This document shows, piece by piece, positions 11,099-19,944 of a stretch of DNA of 64,000 bases. The DNA lies in NCBI RefSeq assembly GCF_002939185.1, contig NZ_POVL01000011.1:33215-97214 (forward strand), in the 5' to 3' direction. Positions within the stretch are counted from its first letter, which is position 1. Each line of letters opens with the position of its first letter. Both the position numbers and the translations under genes were made by a program. The notes under the pieces are model-generated. The model saw only the letters and a program-made list of their open reading frames with translations, was not told where the DNA came from and ran no database searches. Source of the stretch: Enterobacter sichuanensis. Lineage in GTDB: Bacteria > Pseudomonadota > Gammaproteobacteria > Enterobacterales > Enterobacteriaceae.

Positions 11099-12049
11099 AT
11101 GCGCGTATTTTTTTCGATGCTGTTGCTGGTGGGGTTTGCAGTGAGTGCGGCGGAGCCGACTCAAACATTTACCGACGATTTGGGACGTAAGGCTGTTGTG
11201 CCGCTTCACCCAAAGCGGATCGTCTCGCTGCATGACCTGGATATCACCATTCCGCTGATTGAGCTTGGCGTGCCACCGGTCGCAAGCCATGGCCGCACGC
11301 GCCCGGACGGTAGCCACTTTCTGCGCTCCAGCGGCATGTTAACGGGTGTCGATTTCGATAACTCCGACATCAAATTTATCGGCACGGCCGATATCGACAT
11401 TGAAGCCATTGCCGCCGCCAAACCTGACCTGATCATTACCGAGCCGACCCGTAATACCCCAGTGGAACAGCTTGCGAAAATTGCCCCGACGGTGAGTATC
11501 GATCACCTCGACGGCGGTGCGCCGGAAATCTACCGCAAGCTGGCGCAGCTTACCGGTACGCAGGCGCGGCTGAAAATCCTGGAGCGCCGTTATCAGGAAC
11601 AAATCAAAGCGCTGAAGGCAACCCTCGACACCCGCCATATCACCGTGTCGGTCATTCAGGCCAACCAGGGGAAAATTAACGCCATGCACAGCTACCACTC
11701 GCTTGGACGCGTGCTGCGCGACGCAGGATTCACATTCCCGCCGTTGATTGAGAGCATTCCGGACGGAGGGCGCATTGACGTCAGCGCCGAGCGCCTGCCG
11801 GAGCTGGATGCCGATTTTGTCTTTGCTACCTGGCGCGGGGACACCGGCGGAAAACCCCAGGATGAGCTGGCGGCAATGGATGCCGTGATGCCGGGCTGGT
11901 GCCAGTTCCTGAATGCCTGCCGGACCGGACACTACGTGCTGATCTCGCGCGAGGAGGCCATCTCGAATTCGTTCGCCTCGTTAGGGCTGATGGCCGCGCA
12001 GGTGCAGTCGCAGATTGCCGGGCGTCCGCTGCCGGAGGCATTACGGTGA
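11099..12049 (+). CDS. Periplasmic siderophore-binding protein (FecB/FhuD-like)
   Basis: A 316-residue class III periplasmic binding protein that would deliver a ferric siderophore to the two permeases. A short signal peptide (MRVFFSMLLLVGFAVSAAE) precedes the PBP start TFTDDLGRKAVVPLHPKRIVSL, and IEAIAAAKPDLIIT is the conserved lobe-one strand. No lipobox, so it should be soluble. The C-terminus contains CQFLNACRTG, a Cys pair not usual in FecB. Ligand not deducible; a hydroxamate is suggested only by the neighbouring receptor. Stop codon overlaps the GTG of the regulator gene. Confidence 0.87.
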   Translation: MRVFFSMLLLVGFAVSAAEPTQTFTDDLGRKAVVPLHPKRIVSLHDLDITIPLIELGVPPVASHGRTRPDGSHFLRSSGMLTGVDFDNSDIKFIGTADIDIEAIAAAKPDLIITEPTRNTPVEQLAKIAPTVSIDHLDGGAPEIYRKLAQLTGTQARLKILERRYQEQIKALKATLDTRHITVSVIQANQGKINAMHSYHSLGRVLRDAGFTFPPLIESIPDGGRIDVSAERLPELDADFVFATWRGDTGGKPQDELAAMDAVMPGWCQFLNACRTGHYVLISREEAISNSFASLGLMAAQVQSQIAGRPLPEALR

Positions 12050-12933
12050 TCCGCAAAGAGAAAGGTCGCGTGGATGTTTATGGCGAACGTTTTCGCGCGC
12101 GGGCGCATCAGCTGACACCGCGTCTGCTGCAGGTCGCCCGCTATATTCATGACAATCGCGAAGCGGTGATGGAACAGACGGCAATGGAGATCGCCACGCA
12201 GCTTAAAACGTCAGACGCCACGGTGGTCCGCGCGATCCAGGCGCTGGGCTTTGCCGGACTGCGCGATCTCAAGCAGACCCTGGAGCAGTGGTTTGGTCCG
12301 GTGGTGACCTCGAGCGAAAAAATCTCGTCTACGGTCAATACGCTCACCAGCGACGTGAATGCGAGTATCGATTTTGTGCTGGAAGGGCACCAGCACACCT
12401 GCGAGGTGTTGTCGCAACCGCACAACCGATACGCGATGGCCCAGGCGGTCTCACTGCTGGCACAGGCGAGGCAGGTCGCCCTGTTTGGGATTGGCGCCTC
12501 CGGCATTCTGGCCGAGTACACCGCCAGGTTGTTCAGCCGGATGGGGCTGCCCGCCACGCCGCTTAATCGCACCGGAATAGGCCTTGCTGAACAGCTGATA
12601 GCGCTTCAGCGCGGCGACGTGCTGGTGATGATGGCGCAGAAATCCGCGCACCGGGAAGGGCAAACTACGCTGCGTGAAGCGAAACGTCTGGGCATCCCCA
12701 CCATTTTGCTGACCAACGCGCTGGATTCACGTTTCAGTAAAGAGGCAAGCGTAGTGATCCACGTCCCGCGCGGCGGTGAAAAGGGTAAAATTCCGCTCCA
12801 TGGCACGGTGCTGCTGTGTCTGGAGATGCTCATTTTATCCGTCGCCGCCACCGAGCCGCAGCGAACCATCAGGTCCATGAAGCGCATTAACGAGCTACAC
12901 CGTGGGTTAAAACCGGGGAAGAAAAGCAGCTAA
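12046..12933 (+). CDS. RpiR/MurR-family transcriptional regulator (HTH-SIS)
   Basis: A 295-residue regulator with an N-terminal RpiR-type HTH (residues about 12-85; MEIATQLKTSDATVVRAIQALGFAGLRDLKQ) and a C-terminal SIS sugar-isomerase-like domain (ALFGIGASGILAEYTARLF, then MMAQKSAHREGQTTLREAKRLGIPTILLTN). The GTG start overlaps the binding-protein stop by four bases, so it is translated as part of the importer operon. SIS domains of this family usually bind phosphosugars, which is unexpected beside siderophore genes. The frame is open further upstream inside the previous gene but that part is not RpiR-like. Confidence 0.88.
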   Translation: MIRKEKGRVDVYGERFRARAHQLTPRLLQVARYIHDNREAVMEQTAMEIATQLKTSDATVVRAIQALGFAGLRDLKQTLEQWFGPVVTSSEKISSTVNTLTSDVNASIDFVLEGHQHTCEVLSQPHNRYAMAQAVSLLAQARQVALFGIGASGILAEYTARLFSRMGLPATPLNRTGIGLAEQLIALQRGDVLVMMAQKSAHREGQTTLREAKRLGIPTILLTNALDSRFSKEASVVIHVPRGGEKGKIPLHGTVLLCLEMLILSVAATEPQRTIRSMKRINELHRGLKPGKKSS

Positions 12934-12942
12934 AAACAACAA

Positions 12943-13017
12943 AGCCCGGTGGCGCTGGCGCTAACCGGGCCTACGGTTCAGGTTTTGTAGGCCGGGTAAA
13001 CGCAGTGCCACCCGGCA
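12943..13017. repeat. BIME: two inverted REP elements
   Basis: Two REP units in opposite orientation: GCCCGGTGGCGCTGGCGCTAA with its ACCGGGC partner, then TAGGCCGGGTAAACGCAGTGCC with CACCCGGC. They fill the gap between the convergent regulator and ygiN genes, the usual position for such elements, and may protect the 3' ends of both transcripts. Confidence 0.85.
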
Positions 13018-13029
13018 AATTCCACAAAT

Positions 13030-13344
13030 TTAAACCCCTTGCTCCAGAATGCGGATGTGGGTTTCCAGCACGTCACCTTTCACGGCATCACTCCACGCTT
13101 TCATGTGCGCGGTCTGCAGATGCGCTTCAAGGTGCGCGACGGTTTCCCACTGCTCAACCATGATGATCGAGTCCGGTGCGGTCGCCTGGAAGCTGGCGTG
13201 AGTGGCGGCATCCACCATCGGCGCGTAGCCGTGGCAGCCTTCTTCTTTCAGTACGGTCGGGATAATTTTCGCGAACTGATCCAGCACCGCCTGGCGGTGA
13301 TGTTGACCTGGACGAGTACGGATTTCTGCAATAACGGTAAGCAT
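13030..13344 (-). CDS. ygiN: Putative quinol monooxygenase YgiN
   Basis: A 104-residue ABM-fold (antibiotic biosynthesis monooxygenase) protein; the E. coli homologue works on menadiol in a proposed quinone redox cycle with MdaB. The start MLTVIAEIRTRPGQHHRQAVLDQF and MVEQWETVAHLEAHLQTAHM are typical ABM segments. It lies 31 bases downstream of mdaB on the same strand, which fits cotranscription and joint function. Confidence 0.95.
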   Translation of the reverse strand: MLTVIAEIRTRPGQHHRQAVLDQFAKIIPTVLKEEGCHGYAPMVDAATHASFQATAPDSIIMVEQWETVAHLEAHLQTAHMKAWSDAVKGDVLETHIRILEQGV

Positions 13345-13375
13345 TGTGACTACTCCTTTAATTCCAGGTTACCAG

Positions 13376-13957
13376 TTAAGCAAAAATTTCCGCGAGATGC
13401 TTGCGATATTCTGCGATATAGCGCGGGACATCAGGCATTTTAATCACGTCGTTGACGATAAAGGTCGGCAGCGGATCCATGCCCAGGAACTGGTTAGCCT
13501 TGTGGAACGGCAGGTACGCGCCGTCAACGCCCACCCCTTCGAAGAACTGATCTTTCTCTGTAAAAGCTTCCAGCGGGGCGTTCCAGGTGAGCGACAGCAT
13601 ATATTTTTTGCCCTGAATCAGGCCGCCGGAACCGTATTTTTTAGACGCATCTGAGCGGGTGCGGCCGTCGCTGGCATACAGCGAGCCGTGACCTTCAGTG
13701 AAGACATCGTCCATGTATTTTTTCACGGTCCACGGCGCACCCATCCACCAGCCAGGCATCTGCCAGATCACCACGTCAGCCCACAGGAAGTTCTGCACTT
13801 CGGCTTTCACATCGTAATCGCTGTCCGCGCGCACGACCTTAACATCATGCCCGGCGTCGCGCAGGAAACCGTCCGCGACCTCGGTCAGGGTGTCATTCAG
13901 CTGGCCTTTCGAGTGCGCGAACTCTTTCGCGCCGTTGATAATCAGAATGTTGCTCAT
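13376..13957 (-). CDS. mdaB: NADPH:quinone oxidoreductase MdaB
   Basis: A 193-residue FAD-dependent flavodoxin-fold reductase that reduces quinones by two electrons, limiting semiquinone formation. SNILIINGAKEFAHSKGQLN gives the phosphate-binding start of the fold, and DVVIWQMPGWWMGAPWTVKKYMDDVFT is the family signature forming the active site. The MdaB-YgiN pairing is conserved. It sits 105 bases downstream of qseC, on the same strand. Confidence 0.96.
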   Translation of the reverse strand: MSNILIINGAKEFAHSKGQLNDTLTEVADGFLRDAGHDVKVVRADSDYDVKAEVQNFLWADVVIWQMPGWWMGAPWTVKKYMDDVFTEGHGSLYASDGRTRSDASKKYGSGGLIQGKKYMLSLTWNAPLEAFTEKDQFFEGVGVDGAYLPFHKANQFLGMDPLPTFIVNDVIKMPDVPRYIAEYRKHLAEIFA

Positions 13958-14062
13958 TATTTGTCCTCGTCGATGAGAGTATGGCGAGTATTCTACGCGC
14001 GAGGGCGGGACGGTAAAATGAGCAAAATGTGCAAAGTCTTTTGCATTAAACGCAATAATCCC

Positions 14063-15412
14063 TTACCAGCTGACCCTGACTTCCAGGCCCCCTTCCGGCG
14101 CATTGTTCAGCGAGACACGCAGTCCATGTAGCGCAGCAATACGTTTCACAATGGATAACCCCAGCCCGCTGCCCGTCGCATCCTGGCCGGGCGGGCGATA
14201 AAACCGCTCGCCGATACGCGCCAGCGCCTCGGGGGAAATCCCCGGGCCGTTGTCGCGCACGGTGAAGCTCCGGGCGTCCAGCGTCACGTCCACCACGCTG
14301 CCGCGCGGGCTGTAGCGAATCGCGTTATCCAGCAGGTTACGTACCAGCAGGCTCATCAGCAGTGGCTGACCCGTGCGTGTCACCTCCGGGGCATGAATGT
14401 TCAGGCGAATATCCGTGCCCGCCTGGTGAGCCGGATGCCAGATATCCAGCACCGCTGACTGCAGTAAATCGGCCATCGTGATGGGTTCGACATCTTCCAG
14501 ATTGTCCAGCGAATCCAGACGCGAGAGCGTAAGAAGCTGATCCACCAGCCGGGAGGCGCGGTCGATCCCCGCATGAAGCTGCGAAAGCGCTTTTTCCTGC
14601 GCCTGCGGGTCATCCAGAGAGAGTTGCGCCACGTCAGTTTGCACTTTCAGGGCCGCCAGTGGGCTGCGCAGCTCGTGAGCGGCATCGGAGGTAAAACGAC
14701 GCTCGCGGGTCATCATCTCCTGGGTACGTGCGAAGAGATGATTCAGCGCGTCAAGCAGGGGGCGCACTTCCGCAGGGACACCCTGCGTCGGCAGAGTATC
14801 GGTGGCATCCGGGGAGCGGACGCGCAGGGTCTGCGCCAGCTTTTTCAGCGGCTTCAGTTCCCGGCTCAGGAGGACAATCAGCAACAGCAGCATCACCGGC
14901 AGCGCCACCAGCCAGGGCGTGAGCTGTGAACTGACCACGTCCAGCGCCATCTCCTGACGGTACTCCCACTCCTGGCCGATCACCACGCGGTATTTCCCGT
15001 CGGGTGACGTTAACCATAAGAAACGCCATTCATCGTTATCGTCTTTAAGCCTTCCGTTAGCAAACCCGTCGCGACGATAGTGATACGGGATATCGCGCCC
15101 GTTTTCGCCGTCGTTGAGGATCATTTTGCCGTCGACGGCATAAATGGCGAAAGCCAGCGCGTCGTCATCCAGACGACCATGTTTCACTTTTTTCGGGATC
15201 TCGCGCATGCGCTCAGGGGCACGGATCTCGTCCAGATCCATCGTCAGCAGCCGTTTGGCGAACAGCATCTGCTGGGTATCAAACAGCTTATCCAGCTTGT
15301 GGGTCGTCTGCTGCCAGGCCACCAGACTGGCGGCAAACCATGCTGTCAGGGAGAGCGCTAAAAAGAGGAGCGTCAGGCGCAGCTTCAGGCTCAGGCGTTG
15401 CGTCAGTTTCAT
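14063..15412 (-). CDS. qseC: Sensor histidine kinase QseC
   Basis: Inner-membrane sensor kinase of 449 residues reported to respond to autoinducer-3 and adrenergic signals. TM1 is around residues 12-30 ([21 protein letters not shown]), followed by a periplasmic sensor region, TM2 ([17 protein letters not shown]), then the HisKA box [17 protein letters not shown] with the phospho-accepting His, and HATPase motifs [17 protein letters not shown] and GSGLGLSIV. It overlaps qseB by four bases, so the pair is coupled. Confidence 0.96.
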   Translation of the reverse strand: MKLTQRLSLKLRLTLLFLALSLTAWFAASLVAWQQTTHKLDKLFDTQQMLFAKRLLTMDLDEIRAPERMREIPKKVKHGRLDDDALAFAIYAVDGKMILNDGENGRDIPYHYRRDGFANGRLKDDNDEWRFLWLTSPDGKYRVVIGQEWEYRQEMALDVVSSQLTPWLVALPVMLLLLIVLLSRELKPLKKLAQTLRVRSPDATDTLPTQGVPAEVRPLLDALNHLFARTQEMMTRERRFTSDAAHELRSPLAALKVQTDVAQLSLDDPQAQEKALSQLHAGIDRASRLVDQLLTLSRLDSLDNLEDVEPITMADLLQSAVLDIWHPAHQAGTDIRLNIHAPEVTRTGQPLLMSLLVRNLLDNAIRYSPRGSVVDVTLDARSFTVRDNGPGISPEALARIGERFYRPPGQDATGSGLGLSIVKRIAALHGLRVSLNNAPEGGLEVRVSW

Positions 15413-16068
15413 GCGTCACCCAGGGTATAGCCGATGCCGTGCACGGTGCGGATAAATTCGCTGCCAAGCTTGCGGCGCAGATGGTGGACATGGACTTCCA
15501 CCGCATTGCTGGAGACGTCGTCGTCCCAGGTGTAGAGCTTCTCTTCGATCGCTTTGCGCGGCAGCACGCGGCCTGCATTGCGCATCAGCAATTCCAGCAG
15601 GGCGAACTCTTTGGGCTTGAGCGTCAGCGTTTCCCCCTCCAGCGTGGCGACGAGGCTTGTCGGGTCGAGAGTGACCTTACCGTGGCGCAGCTCGCTGCGC
15701 GTCTGGCCGTGGCTGCGGCGGACCAGCGCTTCGAGGCGGGCACCCACCTCGATCAGCGCGAACGGCTTACAGAGATAATCATCCGCGCCCAGGCGCAACC
15801 CTTCGACGCGCTGGTTAAGCGCATCCCGCGCGGTCAGGATCAATACCGGTTCGCTGCGGCCGCTTTCTCGCCATGCGCGCAGGATCTGAAGACCGTCGAT
15901 TTCCGGCAGCGTCAGGTCCAGCACCACGGCATCGTAAGGTGCAGAGTAGAGTGCGGCCTGGCCGGTTTTTCCATCGGTAAACCAGTCCACGCTAAAGCCC
16001 ATTTTGCTTAAGCCCGTTTTGATGCCGTCGCCAATGAGCTTGTCGTCTTCTACCAGTAAAATGCGCAT
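15409..16068 (-). CDS. qseB: Response regulator QseB
   Basis: OmpR/PhoB-type response regulator of 219 residues. The receiver has the acidic pair near residues 7-9 (LVEDDK), phospho-acceptor Asp51 in [13 protein letters not shown], and Lys in YLCKPFA. The C-terminal winged helix contains [15 protein letters not shown] and [13 protein letters not shown]. The gene is divergent from ygiW, which carries a QseB/PmrA-type direct repeat in its promoter region. Confidence 0.96.
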   Translation of the reverse strand: MRILLVEDDKLIGDGIKTGLSKMGFSVDWFTDGKTGQAALYSAPYDAVVLDLTLPEIDGLQILRAWRESGRSEPVLILTARDALNQRVEGLRLGADDYLCKPFALIEVGARLEALVRRSHGQTRSELRHGKVTLDPTSLVATLEGETLTLKPKEFALLELLMRNAGRVLPRKAIEEKLYTWDDDVSSNAVEVHVHHLRRKLGSEFIRTVHGIGYTLGDA

Positions 16069-16140
16069 ATTCCCTCCTTGATGCCGTCAGTAAACCCTCT
16101 GAATCCGCCTGCTGTACAGTAAAAATAAATAAATTTTCCC

Positions 16141-16157
16141 CTTAAGAAGTTGTTAAG
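16141..16157 (+). promoter_or_regulatory. PmrA/QseB-type direct-repeat box upstream of ygiW
   Basis: CTTAAG, five bases, GTTAAG: a half-site repeat with the spacing of the PmrA box. It lies 50 bases before the ygiW start and 73 before qseB. PmrA, and QseB by cross-talk, are known regulators acting through such repeats, so control of ygiW and possibly qseBC is inferred. Confidence 0.5.
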
Positions 16158-16206
16158 GATTACCCTGTTAAATGGTTTGCGAAACCAGATTAAAGGGAGA
16201 GTTAAT

Positions 16207-16608
16207 ATGAAAAAATTCGCTGCGATTGCTGCCATCATGATGATGACCACTGCCCCTGTTTTTGCTGCCCAGGGCGGATTTAACGGCCCGTCAGCCACGC
16301 AAACTCAAACTCACGCGCAGACAGGCGGGTTTGTTGATAATGACGCGAACCTCACCACCGCGGTGAAGGTTAAAGAGATGAAAGATGACAGCTGGGTGAA
16401 GCTGCGCGGGAACATTACCCAGCGTCTGTCCGACGACCGCTACACCTTCCGCGATGAGACCGGCACGGTAAACGTGGAGATTGACCACAAGCGCTGGAAC
16501 GGCGTGACCGTCACCCCGCAGGATAAAGTTGAAATCCAGGGCAAGGTCGATAAAGAGTGGAACGATTTTGAAATCGACGTGAAGCAGATCATTAAGCTGA
16601 ACAAATAA
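16207..16608 (+). CDS. ygiW: Periplasmic OB-fold stress protein YgiW (VisP in Salmonella)
   Basis: A 133-residue periplasmic BOF-family protein. The signal peptide MKKFAAIAAIMMMTTAPVFA ends at AFA-type cleavage, and the OB-fold follows (VKLRGNITQRLSDDRYTFRDETGTVNVEID). The Salmonella homologue binds peptidoglycan and affects stress resistance and virulence. I chose the ATG after GGGAGAG because it begins the signal peptide; the frame is open 19 codons further upstream. It is divergent from qseBC and followed by a strong terminator. Confidence 0.94.
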   Translation: MKKFAAIAAIMMMTTAPVFAAQGGFNGPSATQTQTHAQTGGFVDNDANLTTAVKVKEMKDDSWVKLRGNITQRLSDDRYTFRDETGTVNVEIDHKRWNGVTVTPQDKVEIQGKVDKEWNDFEIDVKQIIKLNK

Positions 16609-16613
16609 CCCGG

Positions 16614-16639
16614 AAAGGGCCGCCTGAGCGGCCCTTTTT
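16614..16639 (+). terminator. Intrinsic terminator of ygiW
   Basis: Perfect 10-bp stem AAAGGGCCGC/GCGGCCCTTT with a CTGA loop followed by T residues, six bases after the ygiW stop. Confidence 0.85.
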
Positions 16640-16726
16640 CTTTGTGACTCAACTCGTCAGATAGGGTAGTATCTGCGGCAATATTGCCTGAAACCCATCG
16701 GTTTCTGAGTTGAGGAATCACACGTA

Positions 16727-18985
16727 ATGAGCGATATGGCAGAGCGCCTCGCGCTACATGAATTCACGGAAAACGCCTACCTGAACTACTCCATGTACGT
16801 CATCATGGACAGGGCGTTGCCGTTTATCGGGGATGGCCTGAAGCCCGTACAGCGCCGCATCGTGTATGCGATGTCCGAACTGGGGCTGAATGCTACCGCC
16901 AAGTTCAAGAAATCCGCCCGTACCGTCGGTGACGTGCTGGGTAAATACCATCCGCACGGTGACAGCGCCTGTTATGAAGCAATGGTGCTGATGGCCCAGC
17001 CGTTCTCGTACCGCTATCCGCTGGTGGATGGTCAGGGGAACTGGGGGGCGCCGGACGATCCGAAATCCTTCGCGGCGATGCGTTATACCGAATCCCGTCT
17101 GTCTAAATATGCCGAAGTGCTGCTGGGCGAGCTGGGGCAGGGTACCGTTGACTGGGTGCCAAACTTCGACGGCACGCTGCAGGAGCCGAAGATGCTGCCT
17201 GCGCGTCTGCCGAACATCCTGCTGAACGGGACCACCGGTATCGCCGTTGGTATGGCGACGGACATTCCGCCGCACAACCTGCGTGAAGTGGCGAATGCCG
17301 CCATCACCCTGATTGAGCAACCGAAAACCTCGCTGGATGAGCTGCTGGATATCGTGCAGGGGCCGGACTTCCCGACCGAAGCCGAGATCATCACCTCACG
17401 CGCGGAAATCCGTAAAATTTACCAGAACGGTCGCGGCTCCGTGCGCATGCGCGCGGTGTGGACCAAAGAGGACGGCGCCGTGGTGATCACCGCGCTGCCG
17501 CATCAGGTCTCCGGTGCTAAAGTGCTGGAGCAGATCGCCGCCCAGATGCGCAACAAAAAGCTGCCGATGGTGGATGATCTGCGCGACGAGTCCGACCACG
17601 AAAACCCGACCCGTCTGGTGATTGTGCCGCGCTCTAACCGTGTGGACATGGAGCAGGTGATGAACCACCTGTTTGCCACCACCGATCTGGAAAAAAGCTA
17701 CCGCATCAACCTGAACATGATTGGCCTCGACGGACGCCCGGCGGTGAAAAACCTGCTGGAGATCCTCACCGAATGGCTGACGTTCCGCCGCGATACGGTT
17801 CGCCGTCGTCTGAACCATCGTCTGGAGAAAGTGCTTAAACGCCTGCATATCCTCGAAGGTTTGCTGGTGGCGTTCCTCAATATCGACGAGGTGATTGAGA
17901 TCATCCGTACCGAGGACGAACCGAAACCTGCCCTGATGTCGCGTTTTGGCATCAGCGAAACCCAGGCCGAAGCGATCCTCGAACTGAAGCTGCGCCATCT
18001 CGCCAGACTGGAAGAGATGAAGATCCGCGGTGAGCAGAACGAGCTGGAAAAAGAGCGCGATCAGCTGCAGGCGATCCTCGCGTCCGAACGCAAGATGAAT
18101 ACCCTGCTGAAAAAAGAGCTGCAGGCCGATGCCGACGCGTTTGGTGACGACCGCCGTTCTCCGCTGCACGAGCGCGAAGAAGCGAAGGCGATGAACGAGC
18201 ACGACATGCAGCCGTCCGAGCCGGTGACCATTGTCCTGTCGCAGAGCGGCTGGGTGCGCAGCGCCAAGGGGCACGATATCGACGCGCCGGGGCTCAGCTA
18301 CAAGGCGGGCGACAGCTTCAAAGCGGCGGTGAAAGGTAAGAGCAACCAGCCGGTGGCGTTTATCGACTCCACCGGTCGCAGCTACGCCATCGACCCGATT
18401 ACGCTGCCATCCGCGCGCGGGCAGGGCGAACCGCTGACCGGTAAGCTGACGCTGCCGCCGGGGGCGACGGTTGACCATATGCTGATGGAAGCCGATGACC
18501 AGAAACTGCTGCTGGCCTCTGATGCGGGTTACGGCTTTATCTGTACCTTTAACGATCTGGTCTCGCGTAACCGTGCCGGTAAGGCGCTGATTAGCCTGCC
18601 GGACAACGCTCACGTGATGCCGCCGCTGGTGATCGAAAACGAAAGCGATATGCTGCTGGCGATCACCACCGCCGGACGAATGCTGATGTTCCCGGTCAGC
18701 GATCTGCCGGAGCTGTCAAAAGGCAAGGGCAACAAGATCATCAACATCCCGTCGGCGGAAGCCGCGAAAGGCGCAGATGGCCTGGCGCACCTCTTCCTTC
18801 TGCCGCCGCAGAGCACGCTGACCATCCATGTCGGCAAGCGTAAAATCAAACTTCGTCCGGAAGAGCTGCAGAAAGTGGTGGGTGAGCGCGGTCGCCGCGG
18901 CTCGCTGATGCGCGGCCTGCAGCGTATCGACCGCGTGGAGATTGACTCTCCTGCACGCAGCTCCGCGGGTGACAGCGAAGAGTGA
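16727..18985 (+). CDS. parC: DNA topoisomerase IV subunit A
   Basis: DNA-breaking subunit of topoisomerase IV, 752 residues. The winged-helix region holds [15 protein letters not shown] and the catalytic Tyr120 in [10 protein letters not shown]. Ser80 and Glu84, the main quinolone-resistance positions, are the ancestral residues. The coiled-coil tower follows ([30 protein letters not shown] is split by turns), then the C-terminal beta-pinwheel. The ATG follows a GAGG Shine-Dalgarno. Its partner ParE is encoded upstream at 3.8-5.7 kb. Confidence 0.98.
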   Translation: MSDMAERLALHEFTENAYLNYSMYVIMDRALPFIGDGLKPVQRRIVYAMSELGLNATAKFKKSARTVGDVLGKYHPHGDSACYEAMVLMAQPFSYRYPLVDGQGNWGAPDDPKSFAAMRYTESRLSKYAEVLLGELGQGTVDWVPNFDGTLQEPKMLPARLPNILLNGTTGIAVGMATDIPPHNLREVANAAITLIEQPKTSLDELLDIVQGPDFPTEAEIITSRAEIRKIYQNGRGSVRMRAVWTKEDGAVVITALPHQVSGAKVLEQIAAQMRNKKLPMVDDLRDESDHENPTRLVIVPRSNRVDMEQVMNHLFATTDLEKSYRINLNMIGLDGRPAVKNLLEILTEWLTFRRDTVRRRLNHRLEKVLKRLHILEGLLVAFLNIDEVIEIIRTEDEPKPALMSRFGISETQAEAILELKLRHLARLEEMKIRGEQNELEKERDQLQAILASERKMNTLLKKELQADADAFGDDRRSPLHEREEAKAMNEHDMQPSEPVTIVLSQSGWVRSAKGHDIDAPGLSYKAGDSFKAAVKGKSNQPVAFIDSTGRSYAIDPITLPSARGQGEPLTGKLTLPPGATVDHMLMEADDQKLLLASDAGYGFICTFNDLVSRNRAGKALISLPDNAHVMPPLVIENESDMLLAITTAGRMLMFPVSDLPELSKGKGNKIINIPSAEAAKGADGLAHLFLLPPQSTLTIHVGKRKIKLRPEELQKVVGERGRRGSLMRGLQRIDRVEIDSPARSSAGDSEE

Positions 18986-18996
18986 TGTCGTGATAT

Positions 18997-19016
18997 CCCC
19001 CTCTGTCCGGAGGGGG
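18997..19016 (+). terminator. Possible parC terminator hairpin
   Basis: CCCCCTCTGTCCGGAGGGGG forms a GC-rich hairpin 12 bases after the parC stop, followed by AATTTCAATAAAATTT rather than a clean T run. Weak as an intrinsic terminator. Confidence 0.4.
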
Positions 19017-19113
19017 AATTTCAATAAAATTTCCCGTAAAATCGTTGTTAATTCGTGCGTTGCGATTAACAATACGCGCTCGTAATAAAGTCCTTACCTG
19101 GCCACAGGTGAAG

Positions 19114-19119
19114 TATAAT
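19114..19119 (+). promoter_or_regulatory. Putative plsC -10 element
   Basis: A perfect TATAAT 30 bases before the plsC start. No convincing -35 lies 16-18 bases upstream, so the promoter is tentative. Confidence 0.35.
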
Positions 19120-19148
19120 TGTCAGCTGTCAGGGCTTCAGAGGTCGCT

Positions 19149-19886
19149 ATGCTATACATTGTTCGTCTCATTCTTACCGTTATCTACTGCATTCTGGTCT
19201 GTGTTTTCGGCTCTGTTTATTGCCTGTTCAGCCCGCGTAATCCGAAGCATGTTGCCACTTTTGGTCATATGTTCGGTCGTCTGGCGCCACTGTTCGGTCT
19301 GAAGGTTGAAAAACGTCTGCCTGAAGGGGCGGAGAATTTCGGTAACGCCATCTATATCGCTAACCATCAGAACAACTACGATATGGTGACGGCCTCCAAT
19401 ATTGTCCTTCCGCCGACCGTGACGGTGGGGAAAAAAAGCCTGCTGTGGATCCCGTTTTTCGGTCAGCTGTACTGGCTTACCGGCAACCTGCTGATCGACC
19501 GTAATAACCGTGCAAAAGCGCACAGCACCATTGCGGAAGTGGTGAACCATTTTAAAAAGCGCAAAATCTCAATCTGGATGTTCCCGGAAGGAACGCGCAG
19601 CCGCGGCCGTGGCCTGCTGCCGTTTAAAACCGGGGCGTTTCATGCCGCAATTGCGGCAGGTGTTCCAATTATTCCTGTGTGCGTTTCCAATACTTCTAAT
19701 AAGATTAATCTTAACCGCCTGAATAACGGGCTGGTGATTGTCGAGATGTTGCCACCCGTTGATACCAGCAAATACGGTAAAGATCAGGTGCGCGAGCTGG
19801 CAGCACACTGCCGCGAGCTGATGGCTCAGCATATTGCGCTGCTCGACAAAGAAGTCGCAGAGAGAGAAGCCGCCGGTAAGATTTAA
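19149..19886 (+). CDS. plsC: 1-acyl-sn-glycerol-3-phosphate acyltransferase
   Basis: Makes phosphatidic acid from lysophosphatidic acid at the inner membrane. The 245 residues begin with a hydrophobic anchor (MLYIVRLILTVIYCILVCVFG), then acyltransferase block I NHQNNYDMVT (H-x4-D), block III FPEGTRSRGRG and block IV GVPIIPVCVS. The ATG chosen gives the same length as E. coli PlsC; the frame extends 10 codons upstream to a TTG with no reason to prefer it. A TATAAT (19114-19119) upstream suggests its own promoter. Confidence 0.97.
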   Translation: MLYIVRLILTVIYCILVCVFGSVYCLFSPRNPKHVATFGHMFGRLAPLFGLKVEKRLPEGAENFGNAIYIANHQNNYDMVTASNIVLPPTVTVGKKSLLWIPFFGQLYWLTGNLLIDRNNRAKAHSTIAEVVNHFKKRKISIWMFPEGTRSRGRGLLPFKTGAFHAAIAAGVPIIPVCVSNTSNKINLNRLNNGLVIVEMLPPVDTSKYGKDQVRELAAHCRELMAQHIALLDKEVAEREAAGKI

Positions 19887-19944
19887 CCCGGCGTTGAAGG
19901 GAAAACGAATTCCCGCGTTGTTAGTCGTTTCAGATGGAGCTTAT

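Noticed and set aside
12943..13017. Possible CRISPR or attachment site from the repeated GCCGGGT blocks
   Set aside because: Only two units in inverted orientation, matching REP/BIME structure; no spacers, integrase or tRNA nearby.
17396..18613. 405-codon minus-strand open frame inside parC
   Set aside because: Long but antisense to parC, with His/Arg/Gln-rich composition and no start signal.
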